Below are positions 24,505 to 33,100 of a stretch of 64,000 nucleotides of DNA, one piece after another. Under the pieces are notes generated by a model that made no database searches, was not told the origin of the DNA, and saw only the letters and a program-made list of their open reading frames with translations. The translations under genes were made by a program, and so were the position numbers. The stretch's first letter is position 1. Every line of letters begins with the position of its first letter. Source of the stretch: Deltaproteobacteria bacterium (lineage in GTDB: Bacteria > Myxococcota > Kuafuiibacteriia > Kuafuiibacteriales > Kuafuiibacteriaceae); NCBI GenBank assembly GCA_016713425.1, contig JADJPE010000005.1:4438501-4502500 (forward strand), in the 5' to 3' direction.

Positions 24505-25548
24505 TTGGAAACGAAGGCGGTCGAAGCATTCCAGTCCTCGGACGAACCGGACCGAGTCGACCCTGATTCTCTCATTCCCGTTCGGATGGTGAATGAGTTC
24601 GTCTACTGCCCGAGGCTATTTTGGCTCATGCACCGCTGCGGCATCGAGGCCGAGAACGAGCATGTCATCCGCGGGCTGAGCGTGCATCGGCGTGTCGACA
24701 AGCCAGGCGGCTCGATCGCCGCGCCAGGCTCGGCCCCAAACGCGCGCACTTCGTCGAAGTCGGAAGTCCTGGCTGCGCGAAGCCGAGACAGAGACGCGGC
24801 GACCGGCGAAGACCTCACGCCACGCGAAGACCTTGCGGCATGCGAAGACCTTGCGGCATGCGAAGACCTTGCGCCCGACGAAGACCGGGCCGGGGGTGGA
24901 AGCGGGTTGCGATGGCATGCGCGGGGGCTGACGCTCTCGTCGAACGCCATCGGCGTGAGCGGAAAGCTTGATCTCGTCGCGGATGTCGGCGGTGAAATGA
25001 TGCCGGTCGACACAAAGAAAGGTCATCCACCCGAGGACGGGGGACTCTGGCCGGCCGACGAGATCCAGCTTGCGCTTCAAGGCCTTCTGCTTCGCGAAGC
25101 TGGCTACGTGTGCTCGAAAGTCGCGGCGTACTATGTCGAGACTCGGCAGAGGGTCGTTGTGCCCCTGACGGACGACCTTGCCGCGAGGGCGAGAGCCGCC
25201 GTAGAGAATGCTCGCCGTATTGCAGAGACGAATGAGAGTCCTGCGCCCTTGGTTGATTCGCCAAAGTGCCGCGGCTGTGCGCACAACGCGATCTGTCAGC
25301 CAGACGAAATACATTGCCTTCGCAGTCGCGGGAATCAGGGCGACGGGCGCGTCGGCGCGTACGATGTCGATGCTCCGGACATCGATGCTCCGGACATCGA
25401 TGCTCCGGACATCGGTGCTCCGGACATCCGTGCCGCGGACTTCGATGCCCACGTCGCCGAGGACGGCGGTTGTGGGGAGTGCGAGGATCCGTCGACGCGC
25501 CCGATTCGTCGGATCATTCCCGCCTCATTGGATGCGCTACCTGTGTAA
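24505..25548 (+). CDS. cas4: Cas4 of a Cas4-Cas1 fusion, Cas1 part truncated
   Basis: Cas4 is an Fe-S nuclease that trims and orients CRISPR prespacers. The 347-residue protein begins at TTG 24505, with GGAGGTG four bases upstream. Its body follows the Cas4 half of the Cas4-Cas1 fusions of type I-G (I-U) systems: IPVRMVNEFVYCPRLFW with C35, the RecB nuclease motifs GKLDLV (D156) and PVDTKKG (D169, K171), QLALQGLLLREAGY, VAAYYVETRQRV, and the Fe-S cysteines C255, C258 and C264. After it comes RRIIPASLDALPV, which is how the Cas1 half starts in such fusions, and then a stop. No Cas1 sequence follows. Two in-frame repeat blocks interrupt the protein (about residues 103-126 and 289-308). No cas2 or array is nearby, so spacer acquisition should be dead. 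Confidence 0.85.
   Translation: METKAVEAFQSSDEPDRVDPDSLIPVRMVNEFVYCPRLFWLMHRCGIEAENEHVIRGLSVHRRVDKPGGSIAAPGSAPNARTSSKSEVLAARSRDRDAATGEDLTPREDLAACEDLAACEDLAPDEDRAGGGSGLRWHARGLTLSSNAIGVSGKLDLVADVGGEMMPVDTKKGHPPEDGGLWPADEIQLALQGLLLREAGYVCSKVAAYYVETRQRVVVPLTDDLAARARAAVENARRIAETNESPAPLVDSPKCRGCAHNAICQPDEIHCLRSRGNQGDGRVGAYDVDAPDIDAPDIDAPDIGAPDIRAADFDAHVAEDGGCGECEDPSTRPIRRIIPASLDALPV
24811..24882 (+). repeat. Four 18-bp tandem repeats inside cas4
   Basis: Four in-frame units of the form GACCTTGCGGCATGCGAA encode an EDLAAC-type hexapeptide between the first Cys motif and the nuclease core. Confidence 0.85.
25369..25443 (+). repeat. Five 15-bp tandem repeats inside cas4, before the Cas1 junction
   Basis: Four units of GATGCTCCGGACATC plus a diverged fifth encode (D/G)APDI pentapeptides in the linker between Cas4 and the vestigial Cas1 start. 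Confidence 0.88.
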
Positions 25549-25754
25549 GTCGGTGACTGACAAGATCAGGCCTGACTCGTGGCGTCTGCGTCGAAGCTGC
25601 GGCGCCGACCGTCTTGTGACCCGCCCCGATTACTCACCTTGCGTTCCCGCTCGAGAAGATGAGGCCCCAGGTCCAGACCGCCATCGGTCTGTATAGTTTG
25701 ACATTCGTGTGTCTCGAATCCGCGCGCGCGGGTGTCCTGCGCTGATTTCTGGGC

Positions 25755-26231
25755 TCATTTGGAACAGGCTTCTTGGCCTGGGTTGAAAACCTGAGGGCAG
25801 TTGTCGCACGCATCGCCGTAAGCATCTTGATCGACGTCTTCCTGGCCTGGGTTCCGAAGCAAGGGACAATTGTCTCGGAAATTGTTGACCCCGTCCCCGT
25901 CCCCGTCGTCGTCGGGCGACGTTGCGTCCAAGACCGCCGGCGTCAACGTCTCAATTACAAACTCCAACTCCGACGCTGGCTCTGACTGGAAGACGGCGAA
26001 CTTTGGAAGCAGAAAAGATTCCCAGGACACGTTGAACACCGGACGGTCGAGTGCGCACAATCGAAGGAGCAGCGCCGCATAGAGAACGATTGCCACGAGG
26101 TGCGCCGAGCTCAGCCAAGGCATCCAGCTCTGTTGGGCAGGCTCTCCACCGCGCCGCAAAGTAAGAGTGAGCGACGCCAGAGCTCCAAGAGTCCCTGCGA
26201 GACCAACGAAGAACTGCCAGCTGTTTCCCAT
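25755..26231 (-). CDS. Membrane protein with thrombospondin type 3 repeats
   Basis: A 158-residue protein starting at ATG 26231; GTG 26252 is an alternative. Two hydrophobic helices (FFVGLAGTLGALASLTL and AHLVAIVLYAALLLRL) are followed by a soluble tail with acidic DDDGDGDGVNNFRDNCP and DVDQDAYGDACDNCP, the Asp/Cys pattern of thrombospondin type 3 calcium-binding repeats. It probably sits in a membrane with the calcium-binding end exposed. The protein ends soon after the second repeat (QACSK), which is short for a TSP3 array. Nearby genes do not suggest a function. Confidence 0.72.
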   Translation of the reverse strand: MGNSWQFFVGLAGTLGALASLTLTLRRGGEPAQQSWMPWLSSAHLVAIVLYAALLLRLCALDRPVFNVSWESFLLPKFAVFQSEPASELEFVIETLTPAVLDATSPDDDGDGDGVNNFRDNCPLLRNPGQEDVDQDAYGDACDNCPQVFNPGQEACSK

Positions 26232-26412
26232 AGCCACCCGGCGCTCAACCACGCAACCGTATTACGCGTGGGCTCCTTTGGTCCAGCGCGAGCCGTCGCA
26301 CCATTCCGCACCCAGCGATCCCGAGGTGGCGCAACCTGGCCGGCTCCTCGCGGGTCACCGACCGCGTTGAGTCCTGCAGCACTTGCGCGATAGCGTGAAG
26401 GCCTTGAGCGCA

Positions 26413-27264
26413 ATGACTTGGTTGAATTCCTACGGTGCTCTCTTCGGTAGCTTGATGGACTCCCAGCTCCGCATTTCGCCCGCGGACGCCTGGCTGTTGG
26501 GATTCTCATGGGTTGTGGGCGGCGTCGCCGTCGCGGGGTACACCTTGCTTCTCGACGCATGGATTCGGTTGCTGGTTCGCTTGGGATTTGCGCTGGCTGG
26601 TGTCCAGGTGGGCTTGGGATCTCGTTCGATTCCGCTCTTGCCTGGAATCCTAGTCTCCTGTCTGTCGCCTCTCTTGGGCGGGGGCGTTCTAGGTGCGGGT
26701 GTCTTGTGTGCAGCTATGCTTGGACCCGCCTTGTTCCGTGACGCCGCCGCCCTCGTGTTGGCCAGGCACGCACCCGCCCCACGCGGTGATCTTGGCGAAT
26801 TACTGACCCGCCTCGGACTTCGAGCCCATCCTGTGGGTCCGGTCGTAGCGCATATCCGGATTGCGGGTGTGCTGGCGCCCGCCCTAACCGCATTCATGTT
26901 GTTCCACCCAACGCAGATGACGACAGAGCAGCTCATACGCATTGGAAGCCTACGCTGCGACGGGATTTCCGCCTGGACGGTGCGTGAACTCACGCGCAGA
27001 CGCTTCTCTCACCGATACTCGCCCGCGTCGTCGGATTGGAGTTTGTGGTCGGACGACTCTGACGCGCAAGAATTTGCCGAGCAGGTAAGAACCAATGTCT
27101 GGCTTTCGCGGTTGGATCCGCGCTACACGGCCTACGCAAACGAATTTTGCCTTTTCGCGCCGAACAAATCACCCGATCTCGGGCGGGAAATCCGGGCGGC
27201 CTGCCGCTGCTCGCCTTTGGGTGCTCGGACCCCCTTCCAGCCGGTAAACAGTGTTTGGGGTTGA
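26413..27264 (+). CDS. Hypothetical membrane protein, C-terminus recast by a 198-bp repeat
   Basis: A 283-residue frame if begun at ATG 26413; TTG 26383 would add ten residues. The first 150 residues contain four or five hydrophobic helices (AWLLGFSWVVGGVAVAGYTL, LLVRLGFALAGVQVGLG, ILVSCLSPLLGGGVLGAGVL). From about residue 148 the coding sequence enters a 198-bp segment (26855-27052) that is also found at 29069-29266, and the remaining residues are not membrane-like. The natural C-terminus may therefore have been replaced when the repeat arrived. No family recognised. Confidence 0.55.
   Translation: MTWLNSYGALFGSLMDSQLRISPADAWLLGFSWVVGGVAVAGYTLLLDAWIRLLVRLGFALAGVQVGLGSRSIPLLPGILVSCLSPLLGGGVLGAGVLCAAMLGPALFRDAAALVLARHAPAPRGDLGELLTRLGLRAHPVGPVVAHIRIAGVLAPALTAFMLFHPTQMTTEQLIRIGSLRCDGISAWTVRELTRRRFSHRYSPASSDWSLWSDDSDAQEFAEQVRTNVWLSRLDPRYTAYANEFCLFAPNKSPDLGREIRAACRCSPLGARTPFQPVNSVWG
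26855..27052 (+). repeat. 198-bp dispersed repeat, copy 1
   Basis: Matches 29069-29266 without gaps; by hand I count 22 mismatches in 198 bases. The mismatches fall about evenly on the three codon positions (8, 7, 7), which argues against conservation as protein. No terminal inverted repeats or target duplications were seen. Confidence 0.85.
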
Positions 27265-27380
27265 AGCCAAATCCCCGGACCCGAGACAGCGAGCGGCTCC
27301 ACAACTTGGTCTTGGCGAATGCCGGCGAGTCCATGAGTCCATTCGCCCGGAAGATCGGGACGCCGGCCAAGACCTTGCCT

Positions 27381-27473
27381 CTGCCGATGCTGATGCCGAT
27401 GCTGATGCCGATGCCGATGCCGATGCCGATGCCGATGCCGATGCCGATGCCGATGCCGATGCCGATGCCGATG
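27381..27473. repeat. GATGCC hexanucleotide array
   Basis: About fifteen copies of GATGCC with two GATGCT variants, in the 246-base gap between the membrane-protein gene and the kinase gene. Long open frames across it in several phases are produced by the repeat. Confidence 0.92.
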
Positions 27474-27510
27474 CACGTCGGCGTGACGGGGCGCTGGTGA
27501 GCGATCGGTG

Positions 27511-28749
27511 CTATCGCAGCCTCTTCGAGTCCGGGACTCCGCCGGAGTCGACTTGCGATGGGCGCTCCCGTCGCCCTTGGATCAGCCCCATAACCGGCGG
27601 CAAAGCAAGAACCGCGACGCCGATGAGAGAAATGGGGACGCCAAACGCGAGCAGCCCGATGCCTTTCTCCGGTCGTCCGAAGAAAAAACACTCCCACACC
27701 CCGAGAGCGGTTGGGAAGCCTCCGAAGAAGAACGCCATGACCGCGATGAGGAGGCGCCCAAAGATTGTGATCCCACTCCCGCTGCTCGAAGGCCAAGCGC
27801 CGCGCCGACGAGGTTTGTTGATGGCTGAGGCGGAGGTCCTGGGCTTCAGGACACCGATCTCGACGGCTCGGGACGAGCCCCGCAGGTACCGAGTGATCGC
27901 ACGTAGCTCGTCGGCGCTGCTGAGCCGATCCGCAGGGTTATGGGCGAGGAGCCGTTGAAGAAGCTCGGCGGTGCCGGCATTCAGCCGCACGCACGATGCC
28001 CACTCGAGCTGGCCTGCCAACCCAAGGAATGCGCTTGGTTCTTGCCGCGACAACAGCGCCAGCGCAAGGGCTCCCAGCGCGTAGTAGTCCGTCGCGGGGG
28101 TGGCGTCGCCACGAAACTGCTCTGGCGCCATATATCCAAAGGTTCCCGATACGGTGCTCCCACCTTGGCGAGCGTCTTTGAACGCGTCGCGGACCGAGCC
28201 GAAGTCGACCAGCACGAGTGCCCGATTCGAGGCGCGACGGATCACGTTGCTCGGCTTGATATCCCGATGGATGACGGGCGGCCTAAGCCCATGGAGGTAG
28301 TCCAAAATCCCAGCCAACTCCTCGAGGATGTTGTGGACCTCGGCCTCGTCATAGCGATGCGTTTCCATCTCGGCGGCTAAGTTGGCGCCCTCGATGAACT
28401 CCTGCACCAGATAAAGCGCTGGGTGCTTGCCGCTCTCCAGCTCAAAGTCGTCCAGATACCGCGGAATCGCCGGATGTTGGAGCTGCTTGAGGACTTCCGC
28501 TTCCCGATGAAACAGCTCCAAAGCTTTGAGATCCGCGACGCGAACGTAAGAAAGCTCCTTGATCGCGACGCGTTGATTCGTGTTCACATCGATGGCCGCA
28601 TACGTAGTTCCCATGGAACCCTGGCCCACGACAGAATCGAGACGATAGATCCCGCGAAGAAGCGAAGACTCACCACACTGTGAACACCTCGTCTGCTTCG
28701 TCCGCTTCCCACACGATGCGCAGATAGCCGCTTGGGTCCGCTGGTGCAC
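27511..28749 (-). CDS. Ser/Thr protein kinase with N-terminal zinc ribbon and C-terminal membrane helices
   Basis: A 412-residue Hanks-type kinase starting at GTG 28749. Residues 10-25 hold two CxxC pairs (C10, C13, C22, C25), a zinc-ribbon-like motif. The kinase domain has the glycine loop VVGQGSMGTTY, K64 in VAIKEL, HRDIKPSN with catalytic D163, VDFG at 181-184 and APE at 208-210. A basic linker leads to two hydrophobic helices at about 325-350 and 358-385, so the kinase is probably held at the membrane with the catalytic part inside. Substrate and signal are unknown. It lies between the hexamer array and the csb2-like fragment and is not obviously part of either. Confidence 0.9.
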   Translation of the reverse strand: MHQRTQAAICASCGKRTKQTRCSQCGESSLLRGIYRLDSVVGQGSMGTTYAAIDVNTNQRVAIKELSYVRVADLKALELFHREAEVLKQLQHPAIPRYLDDFELESGKHPALYLVQEFIEGANLAAEMETHRYDEAEVHNILEELAGILDYLHGLRPPVIHRDIKPSNVIRRASNRALVLVDFGSVRDAFKDARQGGSTVSGTFGYMAPEQFRGDATPATDYYALGALALALLSRQEPSAFLGLAGQLEWASCVRLNAGTAELLQRLLAHNPADRLSSADELRAITRYLRGSSRAVEIGVLKPRTSASAINKPRRRGAWPSSSGSGITIFGRLLIAVMAFFFGGFPTALGVWECFFFGRPEKGIGLLAFGVPISLIGVAVLALPPVMGLIQGRRERPSQVDSGGVPDSKRLR

Positions 28750-28794
28750 GGCGGATTATAGCCGCGCTCGCACGGCGCGAGCAATGACCCCTCG

Positions 28795-29068
28795 CTACGC
28801 GCCATTCAGATCCGCCAAGACGGGCTCGTCAAACCGCAAACGCACAGCGAATCCTGCATCGACCGGCGGTCGATGCGCAGGCGCTCGACGAATTCGAACC
28901 GAGTGTCGAAGTAGGTGTCCGTCGTCGTCGAGATCGAGTGGCAAGATGTGCGCATGCGCGTGGGTCTTCAGATGTTCGCCTTGTTCGTCCCTTCCCGTGA
29001 GTTCGGGGCAGGCCACCGCATGACCGCCGCCGACTCTTCGGACCAGAGCCGGATGAAGCTTCTCTTTG
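28795..29068 (-). pseudogene. Fragment resembling CRISPR protein Csb2 (type I-G/I-U)
   Basis: In one minus frame this stretch reads LHPALVRRVGGGHAVACPEL, then TGRDEQGEHLKTHAHAHILP and LDLDDDGH. That is the pattern of the Csb2 (GSU0054, Cas5-Cas6-like) family around its 'GHxHAHxLPLDxDGDG' motif. After DDDGHL the expected DH..V segment is lost and the frame runs through unrelated residues to a TAG at 28795. Upstream the similarity stops at 29068, exactly where the second copy of the 198-bp repeat begins. The fragment is about 85 residues against several hundred for a full Csb2. The identification is by motif memory; the truncated Cas4-Cas1 gene 3.2 kb away supports it. No start or Shine-Dalgarno, so it is not expected to be expressed. 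Confidence 0.5.
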
Positions 29069-29266
29069 TCCGGATTGCGGGTGTGCTGGCGCCTGGCTTA
29101 ACCGCATTCAGGTTGTTCCAGCCGACGCAGGTGACGACAGAACAGCTCATAAGCACTACAAGCCTACGCTGCGACGGGATTTCCGCCTGGAGGGCGCGTG
29201 AACTTATGCGCAGACGCATCTCTGACCGATATTCGCCCGCGTCGTCAGATTGAAGTTTGGGGTCGG
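29069..29266 (+). repeat. 198-bp dispersed repeat, copy 2
   Basis: Gap-free match to 26855-27052 in the same orientation. It abuts the csb2-like fragment at 29068/29069. The following 207 bases, to the gene at 29474, show nothing recognisable beyond a short open frame ending in GTGA at that gene's start. Confidence 0.85.
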
Positions 29267-29473
29267 CCGATCAGCCACTCACACGCAGCGCAATCAGCCG
29301 TCGACGAGTCCGCGACTCGCGGAGCTCGACCCCGTGATCGTTGTCTTCGGCGTGGTGCTGGGCCTGTCTCTCGGCGAGTCAAGTGTGCCCATCGAAGGCT
29401 GTACCCAGGGTGGGCCGAAATCCGGCGCAACAGGCGCAACCAATCCGTCTCGACATCCGACAACCGATAGACT

Positions 29474-30046
29474 GTGACCGTGCGTTTCAGCGCTCGTCGC
29501 ACGACGCGCTTTCGAGAGCCGCCGGTGCTCGATCCGGGACCAGAGTGGGTCCAGTGCACGCCGCTCCCGTCCCTGAGGCGTGGTTACGGCACGGCGCCCA
29601 TCGACTCCGCCTTCAGGGCGGGATTGTGGGCACGTATCTGTCGTGCCGCCTCGACTTCTCGCGAGCTTTCTCTTCTTGGCCCAGAAGGCTTTTCGATTTC
29701 GCGGAACGGTTCAGAAGCGACGCTTCCCGGGTTTGATCTCGCGCTCCCGATGGCCCTGTATTGCCCACGCCGAAACGGTCGTGCTCCTGCGGACGTTCCT
29801 GCGGACGTGGGGGTGGTCGGTGGCTTGCGCACGGGTGAGTCTGGTTTGTGCTTGGCGGCCGTAGGTCCCTCGACGGCAAGTTCGGAAACGTGGGGCATGA
29901 GCTGGGGCGATCTTGAGGCAACTTTGACACAGTCGGTACCCAGGCGCTGGTTGACGCGCAGGGAGGGCATAGACTCCGACTGGTTCGACCCGCTCGTTCG
30001 TGCGGTCGAGGCGTTGTGGGATCGCGCCGTGAGCGACGTACGCTAG
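29474..30046 (+). CDS. Hypothetical protein upstream of the adenosylhomocysteinase-like gene
   Basis: A 190-residue protein starting at GTG 29474. I do not recognise it. It has no signal peptide or membrane helix. The N-terminal half is basic, the middle contains VGVVGGLRTGESGLCLAAVG and the C-terminus is a Trp-rich helical stretch (WGMSWGDLEATL, SDWFDPLVRAVEALWDRAV). It ends 70 bases before the 1089-residue gene in the same direction, so the two may be expressed together with the Crp-type regulators that follow. Confidence 0.6.
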   Translation: MTVRFSARRTTRFREPPVLDPGPEWVQCTPLPSLRRGYGTAPIDSAFRAGLWARICRAASTSRELSLLGPEGFSISRNGSEATLPGFDLALPMALYCPRRNGRAPADVPADVGVVGGLRTGESGLCLAAVGPSTASSETWGMSWGDLEATLTQSVPRRWLTRREGIDSDWFDPLVRAVEALWDRAVSDVR

Positions 30047-30116
30047 CTCACATTCGAGCCTGCACTCATCCGATTTTCGCCTTCCGTCAAACTGAGCAGA
30101 TCGTTACATTCTTTCG

Positions 30117-33100
30117 ATGCTGCGCTCGGGTGGTGACGCGACCGCGACCGCGACCGCGTTGGCCAGGCTCAGTTGGGGCGTGCCTAGGCCTTCGGGGGTC
30201 CCGAAACTTGGAACACAGGCGGTGGTCAACGCGCGCTGGTCTCTGGTCCGCGAAGCGATGGTTCCTCATCTCGAAGGCAGATGCGGGCGCATCGACTCCA
30301 TTGAATCTTGGCTTCGAACAGGGGTCGCGCTCCGCGAACGAATGACGGATGCAGAGTGCGCCGCACTGTTTCTCCTTCGTCTTCGCGACCAGGCCGCCAC
30401 CGATTGCTTTGGCCCGGATGTCGGCGCCTTCGTTGACCAGTTGTGCTCATGGCTTTCTGCGGCTGATGGTCAAGATCCGACCGCCAACCGCGGACGGCTG
30501 CATGAACTCGACGCCGCTCTCTCTTGGCTTCCTTCGCGACCCGTCGAGTCGATCGCGGAGGAGATCAGGCAGGAGATTCGAAAGATCGCGCAGGAACGCA
30601 CAACAGAGGCCAAGAATACCGCGCCGCAAACGAGAAGACCAAACGCCCCACCCCCAGCTGCTGCTCCTGCTGCTGCTGCTCCTGCTGCTGCTGCGGCGGC
30701 GGCGGCTGTCGTAGGCGCGGTAACGCGACCGCGACGCTTAGACGCTCCGTTGGCGATGGCCAAGCTGGGAGAAGATCTCTCTTATGGAGGCAGCGCCGTG
30801 TTGGCGATCATCGACGATGAAGTCACGCGCGATCCGGACTGTCGATTGGCCTTCGCCCTGAGGTCCCGTCATGGCGCGTGCGACCCAGACCGACCAGGCG
30901 AGCGTCTCGCGGATCTGGTGCTCCTCCTGCGACGCTTCCGCTCACCGACGGATCAGGGCCGCCACCTGGATACAGAGCTCATTGAACAGACCTTCGGCGA
31001 CGTCGGGCGACGCTTGGTGGACACGCTGGTTCGACTGTCTCAGGTCCCAAGACCACCCGAACCGAACCTATTGGCGCTTGGGCAAATGGTTGATCGATTG
31101 AGGTTGTGTCTGCCGAGAGGTGAAGCCAAGACCTTGGTCGACGAGCTCGTACGGCGCCCGAACCTGCTTCCTGTTTCCAATCCCGTCCTCGATCGGCTCC
31201 TTCCGCATATCCCAGACGGTCACCTCAAAGACCAAGGACTCATCGCCGCGCAGCATCTCCTTCCCTCCGTCTTGAATCTGATCGAGGCATGCATCGCCAA
31301 AGGGATGAAGCCCGAGCACATTCACGTGATCTCCACGCCCTACAACTTCAACCCGCTGGTCGCGGCCTACCTGAAGCTGCTTGACGTGCACGTTCAGGGA
31401 TCGGCTTCTTTTGGCCTCGATCAACGAGGCGGTCGAACGGTGCGTGCGCGCGAAATGCGGAAGTTTTTGAAACATGTGGCGCAGGGTTCGCTTCCGCCCC
31501 AAGGATATCGAGTCCTGGATGATGGTGGCCTCCTGATCACGCAGCTCTTCGATGGAGGAGAGGTTCATCCAGCTGATGAGATCGCAGCCGATTACATCAG
31601 AAAGGTGTGCGCGCGCCTCCGTCCAATGATTCGCTCGGCCACGGAGCAGACCACGCGCGGGTTGACAGAGCTCGAAGAACTCCTCGCCAACGGAAAGCTC
31701 TCCATCCCCGTGTTTACGGTCGCGAACCAGCCCGGGAAGCGGCGGGAAGGCGCTCTCATCGGTGCGATGCTGGCCAACTCCTGGCTTCGTGAGCTGTGCC
31801 AGGCCGGCTGGCTCGATAAGAATCCAAGCCTCCTCAACATCAGCGCGGGCACGGTTGGACTCCAGGCCGCAATACGATTGCAGGCGTTCGGGCTGCCGAC
31901 CGCGGTGTTCGACATCGACCCGGCGCAACTCGAGAAGGCACGCAGAAGCGGGTTTCCGGGCACCCTTCTTTCCGAGCTACCCAAAGACCCAGATGCCTAC
32001 GCTGGGCTCCTGAGCTCCGTTGGAAAGCCGGTGGTCTCCCGGCTTTGGCTCCGGCGAAAGCGAGGGCCCTATGGGAGTGGCTCCTCGATGAACGTCGAGT
32101 TCGACGGGACGAAGTGCGGACCGCTCAGCGGCGAGATGAACCAGAGCCGTCCAATCAACTTCACGGGAAATGGGTTTGAGCGACCGAAGCCAGCAGAGAT
32201 CGGAATGACCATCGCGCTACTCTTTCTCGGCATTTGCAGCGACGACGCCGAACTCGGCGCCGGCATGTTCGATCTCGACCGGACGCTCCACGACAAAGTC
32301 GTTGATTCGGCGGTGTCTCTCGGCGGACTCGAACCCGTGCCGGTTGGGCCGCCACGCGATCACCATCTCCCTCGACCGGACGCGCTGAGCCCGGCCCCGA
32401 CCCACGACGAATGGATGACGTACTTGGGCGCGCTGCCTCGGCCCGTTACGCCTCGTCCCAACGGCGTTGGATTCGTGGGCGGTCTTTATTTCTTCAAAGA
32501 TGAAGCGGGCAGCGTGCGGTGTGTCGATACGGAGGGTGATCGAGGCGGGCATCGCGGGCGTTCCTTCGTCGTGCCGGAGCTTACGGAAGTCCCCGAGCGT
32601 TCAATGAACGGAGGCGCACCTAAAGCTGACCATCCGGTACTTCTGTTCGAGCAGTGGGACCGAGCGAAGGCGACGATTCGCGTGGCGTCCGGCCCACCAG
32701 GTGCGCTCAAGCTGAGTGAACCGCTCACGGTCGATGGCCCCCCTGCTTCGCACTATATCTGCGAATCGCTCAGCCACATGGTTGACGCAGGCATCTTGGG
32801 CCCGATCGTAATGCGCTTCGAGAACGGGCTCGTGTTCGAACAGGGCGATGAACTCGTGGTGCTGTGGCCGAAGCGCTGGGATGAGCCCTGCCGATACGCT
32901 AAACCGTTCGGAGCTCGCACGCTCGTCGAGATGGACGACTCCACACGGCTCATTTGCATCGATCGGACGTCAGGGGCGGTCCAAGTCATTGGCGAACGTC
33001 GCTGCGATGGCGACATCCTTGAATGCCCGCTTCACGATATTCAAGAGTGCCTACGACCTGGCCCCTACAACGACAAGCTATTCGTTGGAACGGCGGCTTC

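Noticed and set aside
26990..27796. Minus-strand protein with a long Gly-Ile run
   Set aside because: Produced by the GATGCC hexamer; flanks overlap two other genes and have no motif.
29069..29266. 198-bp repeat as a transposase fragment
   Set aside because: Mismatches are spread evenly over codon positions in every phase and no transposase motif or inverted ends are visible.
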